DNA of 64,000 bases from Ohtaekwangia sp035628875 (GCA_035628875.1 DASPIZ010000016.1:61320-125319); one strand, 5' to 3'; shown: positions 27,313 to 36,665, counted from the stretch's first letter. The notes: a model not told the origin generated them from the sequence alone. Numbers and translations: made by a program.

Positions 27313-28311
27313 ATGGCAATTTCTAATCCACGGTTTTATTTGTCTGAATCAATTGGAAATATTAACATGAACTGGATTCATGATAAAATCAAAGAGGATC
27401 AAGAGTTATTTGAATTGGCAAAATTTTGCAGGAAGTGCTTCGAGAGAGCGGAAACAGTGTCGAGTGAATTAAGTGCGCAATTGGTTTCGGATATTTTTAA
27501 TCAATCCTCAGAATTACTGAAACTTACAAGCTCTCAAAATAATTCTGATTTTTATTCGGATCATCGGAGGGTTACACAGCAACTGGAGGATCTTAAGGAG
27601 CGGATACTTATTTGGTATCCACAAGTTGCAGCGCTTTATTTGAATCATGAGAAGGATTCTGTAATAAATCGTGAATTGTTAGAAGTGCGCACTCAATATG
27701 AGGACAACTTAAAAATGTTGAACCATAAGCGAGAGGCTTTTGAAAAAGAACTACAATCATATAATGAAAGATATTCTGATGTTCTCAAAAAACTTGAATT
27801 GTCTAAGCAGGAAGATCTTTTTAAGGATAATGCAGATCGATTTAGAAACGCTGCTACGTGGTGGCTGGTGGGGATTGCGATATCAGTTACTTTGCTTGGA
27901 GTGGTTCTCATTCTTTTTATTTTTCATTTTTGCTTCGAAGCTAATTGTTTTTATTTTGCCAATGATAGACAATTAGAAGTAACTTGCAGTGGATGTAAAG
28001 ATGATCTACTTCATTTTGAAATGGCCAAAGCAATCATCTATCGAATTTTAACTATTTCTTTTCTTTCCGCTATCGTCACCATTTGCGTCAAAAACTATAA
28101 CAATAATATGCACAACTATGTTGTTTCTAACCACAAGTCAAATTCTTTGGCAGCAGCCTTTGGTTTGTTAGGTCGTAGTATCACAGATAGTGGCAAAGAT
28201 AGTATTATGAATTTAGCAGCTAATGCAATATTTTCTCACCAGCCTACTGGATTTAATAAGAAGGATCCTGAAAATATTATTTCGAACATCGTGCAAAAAG
28301 TTACAGGTTAA
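27313..28311 (+). CDS. Hypothetical coiled-coil protein with two TM helices and DUF6161-like tail motif
   Basis: 332 residues, no signal peptide. Helical region 20-110, strong coiled coil 113-178 (EVRTQYEDNLKMLNHKREAF), TM1 181-206, a 34-residue loop with three cysteines (NCFYF, TCSGCKD), TM2 241-259, then a cytoplasmic tail HNYVVSNHKSNSLAAAFGLL and AIFSHQPTGFNKKDPE. The tail pattern helix-helix-(I/L)FSxxxTGxxKxD is shared with the preceding protein although the N-terminal halves differ. Such tails recur in predicted two-TM effector or scaffold proteins of bacterial defence islands, from memory. Function unknown; AT-rich composition suggests transfer. Confidence 0.68.
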   Translation: MAISNPRFYLSESIGNINMNWIHDKIKEDQELFELAKFCRKCFERAETVSSELSAQLVSDIFNQSSELLKLTSSQNNSDFYSDHRRVTQQLEDLKERILIWYPQVAALYLNHEKDSVINRELLEVRTQYEDNLKMLNHKREAFEKELQSYNERYSDVLKKLELSKQEDLFKDNADRFRNAATWWLVGIAISVTLLGVVLILFIFHFCFEANCFYFANDRQLEVTCSGCKDDLLHFEMAKAIIYRILTISFLSAIVTICVKNYNNNMHNYVVSNHKSNSLAAAFGLLGRSITDSGKDSIMNLAANAIFSHQPTGFNKKDPENIISNIVQKVTG

Positions 28312-28375
28312 TATATAAGGTTTACGGCAAAAGTTCGACCTTAGAGTTCACTGACGGAAAGGCGTCAAAGATCCT

Positions 28376-28732
28376 TTAACCCTTTCCTGACTTGATAACA
28401 AAAGCAGTTAATTCAACCATCTTGCCATCGCGAAATCGCCAAACATCGCAGTACGCGTAATCGGTATCGTTGCCATCGTCGTCTTTCATTGTTATGTTGC
28501 CCAGGGCTGTTACAAAATCACCCTCCTCGATTAAGTTGGAGACCACAAATTTCGGCGGCTCTTGATATGCCGTCACCATCCATTGACGAACAGCTTTCTT
28601 TCCGCGCAGGACCTTATCGCCTATAAAAGTCCACGTTGTATCCTCAGTACAGAATGATAAAAACCCTTCATTGTCACCTTGGGTGATCGCTCTGTTTGCC
28701 TCTTCTAATATTGCTTTATTATTTTCTAACAT
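28376..28732 (-). CDS. NTF2-like/SnoaL-like domain protein
   Basis: 118 residues spanning one NTF2-like fold: N-terminal helix AILEEANRAITQGDNEGFLS, then FCTEDTTWTFIGDKVLRGKKAV and a final strand DGKMVELTAFVIKSG. Such proteins are small-molecule-binding or isomerase-like, often stress-associated. No catalytic residues can be assigned. Single gene, convergent with the cassette above. Confidence 0.8.
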   Translation of the reverse strand: MLENNKAILEEANRAITQGDNEGFLSFCTEDTTWTFIGDKVLRGKKAVRQWMVTAYQEPPKFVVSNLIEEGDFVTALGNITMKDDDGNDTDYAYCDVWRFRDGKMVELTAFVIKSGKG

Positions 28733-28849
28733 ACCTTTTTTAGATTGTGAGTTTCGGTTTTGAAATTTGAAAACTGATTCGATGACCTTTCAGCACTGAT
28801 CATGATGACACTAACGATGGGGATGACTCACCAATCAAGCTATCGGAAA

Positions 28850-28940
28850 ACCAACCTCAAACTTTAAACATCAAACTCAAACGTTTGACAAACCCGTCGC
28901 TTTCGAAAACCAACCTTTAACTTTGAACCATGCATCTTAA
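28850..28940. repeat. Composite heptad repeat B-spacer-A (reverse orientation)
   Basis: CCTCAAAC/ATCAAAC heptads, a spacer with GACAAACCCGTCGCTTTCGAAAAC, then CTTTGAACCATG heptads, ending five bases before the stop codon of the next minus-strand gene. Confidence 0.75.
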
Positions 28941-28944
28941 ACGA

Positions 28945-30204
28945 TCAGGTTTTTTGTTTCTTTTTCTTTGCTGCTGGGAATAAGATGTTGTTTAAAATCA
29001 AACGATAACCCGGAGAGTTCGGATGTTGATTCAGATCCGTAGGTTCTTCTCCAACCTGGTGCTGGTAATCTTCCGGATCGTGTCCGCCGTAAAAAGTCCA
29101 GAAACCTTTTCCCAATACACCGTGAATGTATTTGGCTTCTTTGATCTCTTTGTTTTCACCCATAATCACAACGTCTGGCTTTATCAGATTTTTTTTGAAG
29201 CCTGTTGTCTGGCCAAAAAAACCAGCAAGTACGCGGGTGTGATTTTGTGTTAGCATGGTGGGTATCGGATCCCACTTGGCGGAAAATTCAAAAATGGTAA
29301 AGTAATCATTGTCCTGGCGCAGACCACGTTCATTGGGTGGATTATCAATATCAGAAAATTCATACTGATACGGATCTTTAACCAATCGATAATCTGTAAA
29401 AGCCAGCGTGGTTTCATAATTGATTTTTCCTTGTGCATCCGGATCTGCCGGATCGCCATCGTACATGTGTTCACAGATGTCAATACCTTCTGCCGACAAG
29501 GCAATGTCATACGAATCTGTTGCAGAACACATCGCGAACATAAATCCGCCGCCGGAGACAAATTCTTTGATTTTTTTCGCAACGGCCAGTTTTAATTGGG
29601 ATACTTTATGGAATCCAAACTTCCGTGCAATTTCTTCTGACTCGCGTTGTTGTTCAACATACCATGGCATATTGGCATAGTTGCCATAAAATTTACCGTA
29701 TTGTCCTGTGAAATCTTCATGGTGAAGGTGAATCCAGTCGTATTTGGGTAAAGCACCATTCAATACTTCTTCATCGAAAATAATATCATAAGGAATTTCC
29801 GCATAGGTTAAAACCAGGGTTACAGCATCGTCCCAGGGCTGGTTACTTTTGGGGGAGTAAACGGCGATACGGGGATATTTCTCCAGTTTCATCACATCAT
29901 AATTCACGGCAGGGCTTGCAATTTCGGAGATGATCTGATTTGCCTGAGCATCGGAAATTATTTCAAAACTCACCCCACGCACCACCAATTCGTTATGAAT
30001 GGCAGGATGATACTTAACCATAAAGCTGCCTCCACGGTAATTGAGAAGCCAGTCAACCTCGGTGTCGCTCCGCAAAACCCAATAGGTAACGCCATACGCC
30101 TTCAGGTGATTGGTTTGCTTCTCATCCATGGGAATGAGAATCGAATTCGCCCTGGCGAAAACACTTAAGAAAAATAATCCGATGATAATGGCGCTTCTGA
30201 TCAT
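28945..30204 (-). CDS. Secreted protein with GATase1-like (ThuA/DJ-1-type) fold
   Basis: 419 residues with a signal peptide (AIIIGLFFLSVFARA). Central features are a Rossmann-like start RIAVYSPKSNQPWDDAVTLV, the acidic segment YDWIHLHHEDFTGQYGKFYG, a GGGFMFAMCSATDSYD nucleophile-elbow-like segment, and the late GFWTFYGGHDPEDYQHQVGE; the C-terminus is a lysine-rich tail AAKKKKQKT. This layout suggests a class I glutamine-amidotransferase-like fold. From memory, relatives in Bacteroidota are often auto-named asparagine synthetase B; nothing here supports that. Function unknown, envelope-located. Monocistronic and minus strand. Confidence 0.65.
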   Translation of the reverse strand: MIRSAIIIGLFFLSVFARANSILIPMDEKQTNHLKAYGVTYWVLRSDTEVDWLLNYRGGSFMVKYHPAIHNELVVRGVSFEIISDAQANQIISEIASPAVNYDVMKLEKYPRIAVYSPKSNQPWDDAVTLVLTYAEIPYDIIFDEEVLNGALPKYDWIHLHHEDFTGQYGKFYGNYANMPWYVEQQRESEEIARKFGFHKVSQLKLAVAKKIKEFVSGGGFMFAMCSATDSYDIALSAEGIDICEHMYDGDPADPDAQGKINYETTLAFTDYRLVKDPYQYEFSDIDNPPNERGLRQDNDYFTIFEFSAKWDPIPTMLTQNHTRVLAGFFGQTTGFKKNLIKPDVVIMGENKEIKEAKYIHGVLGKGFWTFYGGHDPEDYQHQVGEEPTDLNQHPNSPGYRLILNNILFPAAKKKKQKT

Positions 30205-30359
30205 ACTTCTCTCTTTTTATCCCGTTAAATTTACCTATCGTTGCTCATAAACACGATAATTTTATACAAAACCTCTGTTTTATGTAAAAAAAAGTGGCTT
30301 GTTTGTAACATTCTGCCGTTGATATCAACGTATAAGAATACATAATTTGTTTCCGAAAC

Positions 30360-31598
30360 ATGGATCTAATTGAAAATTTCAGGGAAGGCCTCCGTTCCGT
30401 ACGCGCCAATATGTTGCGGTCGATCATAACCGCCATGATTGTGATGTTAGGCATCATGGCGCTCGTAGGCGTGCTTACAGCCGTCGACGGCATCAAGGCG
30501 TCTATTACGTCAAGCTTGTCTTCACTGGGTGCGAATACTTTTAATATTACATCTAAAGAAAACCGGGGAACAAATACCCAGGGCGTTGTAGAAAAAAATT
30601 ATCCACGGCTTACGATGGGAGAGGCGTTCCGGTTTCTGGAGCAATACGACGTTCCGGCGGTAACAGCTATACAGGCACAGATTACCGGCATTGCAGAAGT
30701 GAAACGAAAGTCGAAAAAAAGCAATCCCAATGTATTTGTGATGGGGATAACGCAGGATTTTTTCTCGTTAAAGGATCTTGAGTTTGCACAAGGTCGTGGG
30801 TTTTCGGAATTCGAAATTACCAATGGCGTTCCCGTAGCTGTATTGGGTCACAAGGTTTATAAATCTGTTTTTGATGACAATGAAAGCATCGAAAATCAAA
30901 CCGTTACTTTTTCCGGTGTGCAGTTCAGGGTGATTGGGTTACTGCAGGAAAAAGGCGGGTTCAATGATGGCAGTTCTAATTTTGATAATATGGTTATGAT
31001 TTCCATTGTGAAAGGAAATCAAATGTCAGGCGGACGCGGGCTTGATTATCGCTTAAGCGTTGGTGTTTCTGATCCTACATTAATGGAGTCTGCCATGGGT
31101 GAAGCTACGGGACTAATGCGTAATATCCGGGGCGATGCTGCGGGTAACCCGGATTCTTTTGACCTGAAGCGTAGTGAAACACTTGCTGAACTGGATAGCT
31201 TAACAAGCAAAGCACAGGTGGTTGGATTTCTTATTGGTATTGTAACATTACTCGGTGCTTCTATTGCACTCATGAATATTATGTTGGTGTCTGTGACGGA
31301 ACGAACCCGGGAGATCGGTGTGCGCAAAGCGTTGGGTGCAACGCCTCTCCGTATTAAACAACAATTTGTTATTGAAGCTATTGTAGTATGCCTTATCGGC
31401 GGTGTTGCAGGCGTGATTCTCGGTATCCTCGTTGGAAATGTGTTTGCTTCGGTGTTAGGGAATAAAAACTTTGTTGTTCCGTGGTTATGGATGTTGATTG
31501 GATTTTCCGTTTGTATACTCGTTGGACTTATCTCCGGATATTATCCCGCGCGTAAAGCTTCAAGACTTGATCCGATAGAGTCATTGCGATTTGAGTAG
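30360..31598 (+). CDS. ABC transporter permease, single MacB/FtsX unit
   Basis: 412-residue inner-membrane permease with one TM helix near 20-42, a periplasmic MacB_PCD domain (ANTFNITSKENRG onward) and three C-terminal TM helices with coupling motif TERTREIGVRKALGATP and end YYPARKASRLDPIESLRFE. It is the short MacB form, unlike the two-FtsX permeases at 10-15 kb. No ATPase gene is adjacent, so it must use a subunit encoded elsewhere. Substrate unknown. Confidence 0.9.
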   Translation: MDLIENFREGLRSVRANMLRSIITAMIVMLGIMALVGVLTAVDGIKASITSSLSSLGANTFNITSKENRGTNTQGVVEKNYPRLTMGEAFRFLEQYDVPAVTAIQAQITGIAEVKRKSKKSNPNVFVMGITQDFFSLKDLEFAQGRGFSEFEITNGVPVAVLGHKVYKSVFDDNESIENQTVTFSGVQFRVIGLLQEKGGFNDGSSNFDNMVMISIVKGNQMSGGRGLDYRLSVGVSDPTLMESAMGEATGLMRNIRGDAAGNPDSFDLKRSETLAELDSLTSKAQVVGFLIGIVTLLGASIALMNIMLVSVTERTREIGVRKALGATPLRIKQQFVIEAIVVCLIGGVAGVILGILVGNVFASVLGNKNFVVPWLWMLIGFSVCILVGLISGYYPARKASRLDPIESLRFE

Positions 31599-31982
31599 GT
31601 TTATTTCGTCGCTATTGGAAGTACCAGGACTAACGGTACGCAAGGCTCGACGCAGTATGACTTTCGCAAGGCCCTGCGATTTAAGTTGAACCATCATGTC
31701 GTGTAAAATTATTAAGTGCAGTTGGCTCCCTTCAGGGATGAAGGGCGCGCGCTGGAGTCGCCCTACGAGATCAGGTTTAATATTCAATTCTTGTTTTACC
31801 CGATATTCATTCCCACAGGCCGAGAAATTTCTGTTATGGATTTGCAATCGTTTAGTAAAAATGATTGCGTAATAAAAAAAGGTTGCCTTATGCTGCGACA
31901 ACCTTTTTTAAGTTGATAACGACTCTTTGAAAGTCAAACGTATTCCGCAAAATGCGTATAAATGTAGAGCTAGTTCCTCAAA
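31599..31982. other. 384-bp gene-free region after the FtsX permease
   Basis: No convincing gene. A minus-strand ORF of about 106 residues covers most of it but has low-complexity, non-family sequence. A CCCTTC/GAAGGG inverted repeat lies near 31728-31745, and the terminator hairpin (next entry) lies near its end. Confidence 0.5.
31875..31909 (-). terminator. Rho-independent terminator, bidirectional
   Basis: AAAAAAGGTTG (31875-31885) pairs with CAACCTTTTTT (31899-31909), 11 bp, 13-nt loop, with A- and T-tracts on both sides. It lies 74 bp beyond the stop of the minus-strand small gene and can also stop transcripts of the plus-strand permease. Confidence 0.85.
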
Positions 31983-32189
31983 CTAGTATGATCTTGATTC
32001 GAGGTTATACATCACACCTTTGTAGTAGAAGTCGAAAATACTTTTTAAGATAGATCGTTTTTCAACATTTTGTTCCTCTACAAAATGACGGAGTACGTTG
32101 TTTTCATACAACATATACCAGCGTTGTCCTGGAATATCCCCAATTACTTTGTAAGGAAATGCTTTCCCCTGGTAATATACTTTGCTCAT
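31983..32189 (-). CDS. Small hypothetical protein
   Basis: 68 residues, soluble, rich in aromatic residues (YYQGKAFPYKVIGDIPGQRWYMLY), no signal peptide. Not recognised. Support for being real: ATG start, same strand and 59-bp spacing from the next small gene, and a strong terminator just downstream. Confidence 0.55.
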   Translation of the reverse strand: MSKVYYQGKAFPYKVIGDIPGQRWYMLYENNVLRHFVEEQNVEKRSILKSIFDFYYKGVMYNLESRSY

Positions 32190-32248
32190 AGTGGTTGTTG
32201 GGTTTTAATCTGTGGAACCAACCGAAAATAATATGCCAGTTTAAAATC

Positions 32249-32491
32249 TTAGCTTCGTTCCCGAACGATTAGTCCGGTAGCCTGATAAGCCTTGCCATCC
32301 TGTTTTCTGGTAACTTTTAAAATGAGTTCAGCGTCAGGGTTGGTTTCGAGTAATTGTTGATCGTGTTCTGTCCAGGCGTATTCCGCCTTTGAAAGTCCAC
32401 TTACGGCGATGGTGTCACCAACCGTGATATCAAGAATTCTACTTCTGTCGATCTGTACCAATAATTCAGAACTATCTATTTCGTAGGTCAT
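32249..32491 (-). CDS. Small hypothetical protein, beta-rich
   Basis: 80 residues, soluble, mostly beta (LLVQIDRSRILDITVGDTIAVSG; AELILKVTRKQDGKAYQATG). Not recognised; possibly a small beta-barrel. It precedes the 68-residue gene on the minus strand and the two probably form a bicistronic unit. Confidence 0.55.
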   Translation of the reverse strand: MTYEIDSSELLVQIDRSRILDITVGDTIAVSGLSKAEYAWTEHDQQLLETNPDAELILKVTRKQDGKAYQATGLIVRERS

Positions 32492-32532
32492 GGCTAAATT
32501 GTTTTTACCGAGTGCCTAAATCTAAATGCCAT

Positions 32533-32964
32533 TTCAAAGTTCATGGTTCAAAGTTCAAGGTTCAAAGTCCAAAGACCCTACCACCGGGTCCGATTGGCTT
32601 TGATAAAAAAGTAACTGCCATTTGTTTCAAGTTTGACGTTTGAGGTTTGAGGTTGGTTTTATGATAATTCATAGCTTACGTAAACTTCAAGAAGAACGAA
32701 CAAAAGGACGTTGAAAAATCTCGTGAATCCATTGCGTTTCTTGATTCCTAAGTCTCCCTTTCACGGAGAGGAAGGAGTGAGGCCATAAAAAAAGATCCAG
32801 AAACGCAATGGATTATCCAGAATCGTCTTGAAGGTTTGCGTTTGGAGGTGTGTTAATTAGGAGTTCATGGTTCAAAGTTCAAGGTTCAAAATTTAAAGTT
32901 GGTGTTTTGATAACGAAGGGTTACGACATTGTTTGAAGTTTGATGTCTGAGGTTTGAAGTTGGA
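32533..32964. repeat. 685-bp divergent spacer with two composite heptad repeats (A-spacer-B)
   Basis: Region 32492-33176 lies between divergent genes. Copy 1: class A GTTCATG/GTTCAAG/GTTCAAA at 32537-32575, class B CAAGTTTGACGTTTGAGGTTTGAGG at 32628-32652 (7-base period). Copy 2: class A 32862-32901, spacer with GATAACGAAGGGTTACGACA, class B 32929-32964. An inverted repeat between them is listed separately. Unlike other copies, these sit 5' of both flanking genes. Confidence 0.8.
32726..32814. repeat. Long imperfect inverted repeat, 20-bp arms
   Basis: AATCCATTGCGTTTCTTGAT (32726-32745) pairs with 32795-32814 at 19 of 20 positions, with a 49-bp loop that itself has CTCC...GGAG complementarity. 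Could be a small structured RNA, a REP-like palindrome or a decayed MITE. Confidence 0.7.
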
Positions 32965-33176
32965 TTCAGGGTTTCGACGTATGACGCTGCACATAGGGAA
33001 TAGGTCTTGCGAATAAGTCCAGAAACTAAAAGTTCGAGGAAAATTATGGTGCTGGATTTCGAAAATTATGTAGGTTTAGAAATCAAACATAAAGTGCTCA
33101 TCGTTTATGATTCAAATTTTGAAAGTTTGTCAAACCGCAAATATGAGAAACCCAGAACTTCCAACTTAGCTTTAAC

Positions 33177-33647
33177 ATGAAAGTTGCTTCCCTGAAAGAA
33201 ATTAAGACCGAATTACAAACGCTCGAACAAGACCAGCTTGTTGAGCTTTGTATACGATTAGCAAAGTATAAAAAAGAAAATAAGGAGCTGTTGAACTACC
33301 TGCTTTTCGAGGCTCACGATGAGCAGAATTTCATTCAGGAAAATAAAGTGGAGATTGAAGAACAGTTCCGGTCTGTTCCTAAAGGGCATGCGTATTATGT
33401 AAAAAAGACATTGCGAAAAATTTTACGATTTGTAAATAAACAATCAAAATATTCAGGACAACCGCAATCCGAACTTGAATTGCGGATTTTCTTTTGTGTT
33501 CAAATGAAAGAAAATAAGATACCCATCCATCCAGGAACAGTGATCTTTAATTTGTATCAGCAACAGGTTAAAAAGATCAATGCGCTTCTGGAAAAACTTC
33601 CGGAGGATTTACAGTATGACTATCACCAGGAGATTACAAGAATGTAG
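33177..33647 (+). CDS. Hypothetical helical protein
   Basis: 156 residues, soluble, alpha-helical (LKEIKTELQTLEQDQLVELCIRLAKYK at the start, then LRKILRFVNKQSKYSGQPQSELELR). From memory it resembles a conserved Bacteroidota hypothetical of similar length without known function. Single gene between repeat blocks. ATG start preceded by an AT-rich leader. Confidence 0.7.
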   Translation: MKVASLKEIKTELQTLEQDQLVELCIRLAKYKKENKELLNYLLFEAHDEQNFIQENKVEIEEQFRSVPKGHAYYVKKTLRKILRFVNKQSKYSGQPQSELELRIFFCVQMKENKIPIHPGTVIFNLYQQQVKKINALLEKLPEDLQYDYHQEITRM

Positions 33648-33650
33648 TTA

Positions 33651-33962
33651 GGAGTTGCGAGCGACGAGCTGCGAGCCGCGAGCTGATTCATCGATTAAGG
33701 CGTTTTCTGCTAAGCGGCAAGCTTTTACACTTCACGCTATAGGCTACAAGTTGTTTACGACACTTTAAGCGTGTTCGATTCTCTAGCAAGGTTTGTTTCA
33801 CTATTATTGATTGGATTTGAAAGGCACTACGTTGTTTTCGTAGCTAATAAACTTTTGGCAAACCAACATCAAACGTCAAACCTCAAACTTCGAACAACTT
33901 CTAAATCTCTTCCATTAGCAATACACAGGAACCTTGAACTTTGAACCATGAACCATGAACTT
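33651..33962. repeat. Heptad repeats class D (33651-33685) and composite B-spacer-A (33861-33962)
   Basis: 348-bp spacer before ligD. Class D: GTTGCGAGCGACGAGCTGCG, five heptads ending in GAG/GA. Composite: ATCAAAC/GTCAAAC/CTCAAAC heptads, a diverged spacer (ACTTCTAAATCTCTTCCATT), then CCTTGAACTTTGAACCATGA heptads. No gene seen. Confidence 0.8.
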
Positions 33963-33995
33963 CCGTGGTGGCATTAGTTTATTTCTTTTTTCGGC

Positions 33996-36665
33996 ATGGG
34001 ATTACAAGAATATAAACAGAAGCGGAAATTCAGCCGAACACCCGAACCAACCGGTGGAAAATCTATTAAAAATAAGCTGCAATTTGTTATTCAAAAACAC
34101 GATGCATCAAGATTACATTATGACTTCAGACTTGAACTAAAGGGCGTTTTAAAAAGCTGGGCGGTCCCCAAAGGTCCTTCGCTAAATCCGGCTGATAAAC
34201 GCCTCGCGATGCTGGTAGAAGATCATCCATTCGACTACAAAAACTTTGAAGGGATTATCCCGGAAGGAAATTACGGTGCTGGTACCGTGATCATCTGGGA
34301 TGAAGGGACTTATGAACCAATAGAAACAGAAGGGACTAAGTCAGAACAGGAAAAGCAGTTGATGAAAGATTTTGAAAAGGGATCGATAAAGATCAGAATG
34401 TTTGGACAAAAAGTAAAAGGAGAATTTGCCCTGGTGCGTTTGAAAGGAAAAAAAGATAACTCTTGGCTACTCATTAAACACCGTGACGACTATGCAACGG
34501 AGAAAGATATAAGGGACGAAGCGGCGTCGGTTGTTTCGGGTAAAACGATCGAGGAAATAACAACTAACACGGATGGAAAAGGTGCTAAAACTAAAAAGGC
34601 TACTACGTCCAAAACAAAAATAAATACAGGTGATAACGCTGACAAAACAGACTTGCTTACCAATATAAAGGCGAAAAAAGAAAGTGCATGCCCGGAAGAT
34701 ATCTTGCCCATGCTGGCAACCTTGGTTGATAAACCTTTTGATAAGAAAGAATGGTTATACGAAATTAAATGGGATGGCTTTCGCGTAATCAGTTATTGTA
34801 ATGAAGGAAATATTTCGGTGCGTTCGCGTAACAATAAAGACTTCAGTAAGAAATTTTATCCGCTATACCAGGCCCTACAGCAATGGGGTGTAAATGCTGT
34901 GGTTGACGGAGAAATAGTCGTTGTTAACGAACAGGGTGTTCCAGATTTTAACGCACTGCAGGGGTGGCGAAGCGAAGCTGATGGTCAGTTAATATATTAT
35001 GTGTTTGATTTGCTGTGGTTGGATGGGTATGATTTAATGAACGTTCCGCTGCAAGAACGGAAGGCATTATTGAAATCTATTTTGCCTGCTGAAGGAATAC
35101 TTCGGATGAGTGAAAGCTTCGAAGCTTCTGGTGAAGAGGTTTATGCCCAGGCTGAAAAAATGCACCTGGAAGGAATTGTCGCAAAAAAAGCGGATAGTAT
35201 TTATAAACCGGCAATCCGGTCGAAAGACTGGTTGAAGATAAAAACACAAAAACAACAGGAAGCTGTTATTGCCGGGTATACGCGTAACGAAAATACCAGG
35301 AAGAAATTTAGCGCCTTGTTGATGGGCGTGTATGAGAACGATGCTCTTGTTTTTATCGGGCCTGTCGGAACCGGTTTCGACACGAGCATGCAAACAGAAA
35401 TCTTAAAAAAGTTAAAACCCCTGGAGTCAAAGCGATGTCCATTTGCAGAAGTTCCGGATTATAATAAGCCTTCGCGCTTCCGCCCCAATCCACCAAAGGC
35501 GGAGGTGGTTTGGGTAAAACCAAAAATTGTAGCTGAGGTGACCTATCGCGCCATGACCTCGGATGGTGCCATGCGCCACCCTTCATTCAAGGGATTGCGT
35601 GAAGATAAAGATCCACGTGACGTGGTACGCGAAAAACCCGTGGATACGCAGGAAGTTGTTGAAAACAACGATTCACCTATACGCGATAAAGTGATTAAGC
35701 CACCAAAGAAGGGGGAGCGTAAGACATTGTTAAATCCAGGTGATGAAACCCAGGTACGTAACGTGAACGGACACGATCTTAAGTTCACCAACCTGAGCAA
35801 AGTCTTTTGGCCGGAAGAAGGCATTACGAAGCGCGACATGTTGAATTACTATTATCAGGTGGTACCGTTCATGTTGCCTTATATGAAAGACCGGCCGCAA
35901 ACACTGAATCGTTTTCCCAATGGGATTCATGGCAAAAGTTTCTATCAGAAGGATGTTACGGGGAAAGTACCATCGTGGATTGAGACGCATGAATATTTTA
36001 GCGAGGGCGATCAGCGTAAAAAACATTTCCTGGTTTGCACCGATGAAGCGAGCTTACTTTACATCGCATCGTTAGGTTGCATCGAAATGAATCCGTGGAG
36101 TAGTCGCACTCAATCACCGGATAATCCTGACTGGTGTATTATTGACCTTGATCCGGATGTAAAAAATACTTTTGATCAGGTTATTGAAGCAGCACAGGTA
36201 ACGAAGCAGGTGTTGGATGGAATCGATGTGCCATCCTATTGCAAGACGTCAGGATCCACAGGGCTGCACATATACATCCCGCTGGGAGGTAAATACGTCT
36301 ATGAAGACTCCAAGGAGTTTGGACGCGCCATTGTTAAGATAGTAAATGCGGAGTTACCCGATTTCACCAGTATTGAACGCAAAGTTACTGACCGCAAAGG
36401 GAAAATGTACCTGGATTTTTTACAAAACCGGCCGCAAGCCACGGTTGCCGGTCCCTACTCATTACGACCTAAGCCGGGAGCACCTGTATCCATGCCGTTG
36501 CATTGGGATGAAGTTAAAAAAGGTTTGCAGATTAGGGATTTTACAATTAAAAACGCCATAGAAAGGCTGCGCGTTGAAGGTGATCTTTTTAAAGGCGTTC
36601 TTGAAGAAGGTATCGACATCAATCAGGCTATGATTAAAATGATGCAGGTTTTCGGAAAGGTGTAG
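33996..36665 (+). CDS. ligD: Multifunctional ATP-dependent DNA ligase LigD (PE-LIG-POL)
   Basis: 889-residue end-joining enzyme. The 3'-phosphoesterase domain (about 1-165) shows FVIQKHDASRLHYDFRLEL and EGNYGAGTVIIWDEG. A polar Lys/Thr-rich linker runs 180-230. The ligase domain (about 235-545) has the adenylated Lys258 in YEIKWDGFRV, then VVDGEIVVV, LEGIVAKK and DWLKIK. The primase-polymerase domain (about 600-889) has the catalytic DLDPD and KTSGSTGLHIYIPLGG. The domain order matches Pseudomonas LigD, not the mycobacterial POL-PE-LIG. It acts in Ku-dependent non-homologous end joining; no ku gene is in the window. Confidence 0.96.
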   Translation: MGLQEYKQKRKFSRTPEPTGGKSIKNKLQFVIQKHDASRLHYDFRLELKGVLKSWAVPKGPSLNPADKRLAMLVEDHPFDYKNFEGIIPEGNYGAGTVIIWDEGTYEPIETEGTKSEQEKQLMKDFEKGSIKIRMFGQKVKGEFALVRLKGKKDNSWLLIKHRDDYATEKDIRDEAASVVSGKTIEEITTNTDGKGAKTKKATTSKTKINTGDNADKTDLLTNIKAKKESACPEDILPMLATLVDKPFDKKEWLYEIKWDGFRVISYCNEGNISVRSRNNKDFSKKFYPLYQALQQWGVNAVVDGEIVVVNEQGVPDFNALQGWRSEADGQLIYYVFDLLWLDGYDLMNVPLQERKALLKSILPAEGILRMSESFEASGEEVYAQAEKMHLEGIVAKKADSIYKPAIRSKDWLKIKTQKQQEAVIAGYTRNENTRKKFSALLMGVYENDALVFIGPVGTGFDTSMQTEILKKLKPLESKRCPFAEVPDYNKPSRFRPNPPKAEVVWVKPKIVAEVTYRAMTSDGAMRHPSFKGLREDKDPRDVVREKPVDTQEVVENNDSPIRDKVIKPPKKGERKTLLNPGDETQVRNVNGHDLKFTNLSKVFWPEEGITKRDMLNYYYQVVPFMLPYMKDRPQTLNRFPNGIHGKSFYQKDVTGKVPSWIETHEYFSEGDQRKKHFLVCTDEASLLYIASLGCIEMNPWSSRTQSPDNPDWCIIDLDPDVKNTFDQVIEAAQVTKQVLDGIDVPSYCKTSGSTGLHIYIPLGGKYVYEDSKEFGRAIVKIVNAELPDFTSIERKVTDRKGKMYLDFLQNRPQATVAGPYSLRPKPGAPVSMPLHWDEVKKGLQIRDFTIKNAIERLRVEGDLFKGVLEEGIDINQAMIKMMQVFGKV

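Noticed and set aside
31581..31901. 106-residue minus-strand ORF after the FtsX permease
   Set aside because: It runs through the end of a real gene and its own 5' end lies in the terminator hairpin.
33996..36665. LigD as the ligase partner of the Lhr helicase and PdeM
   Set aside because: It is a PE-LIG-POL end-joining ligase 10 kb away, not the clustered LigC-type ligase.
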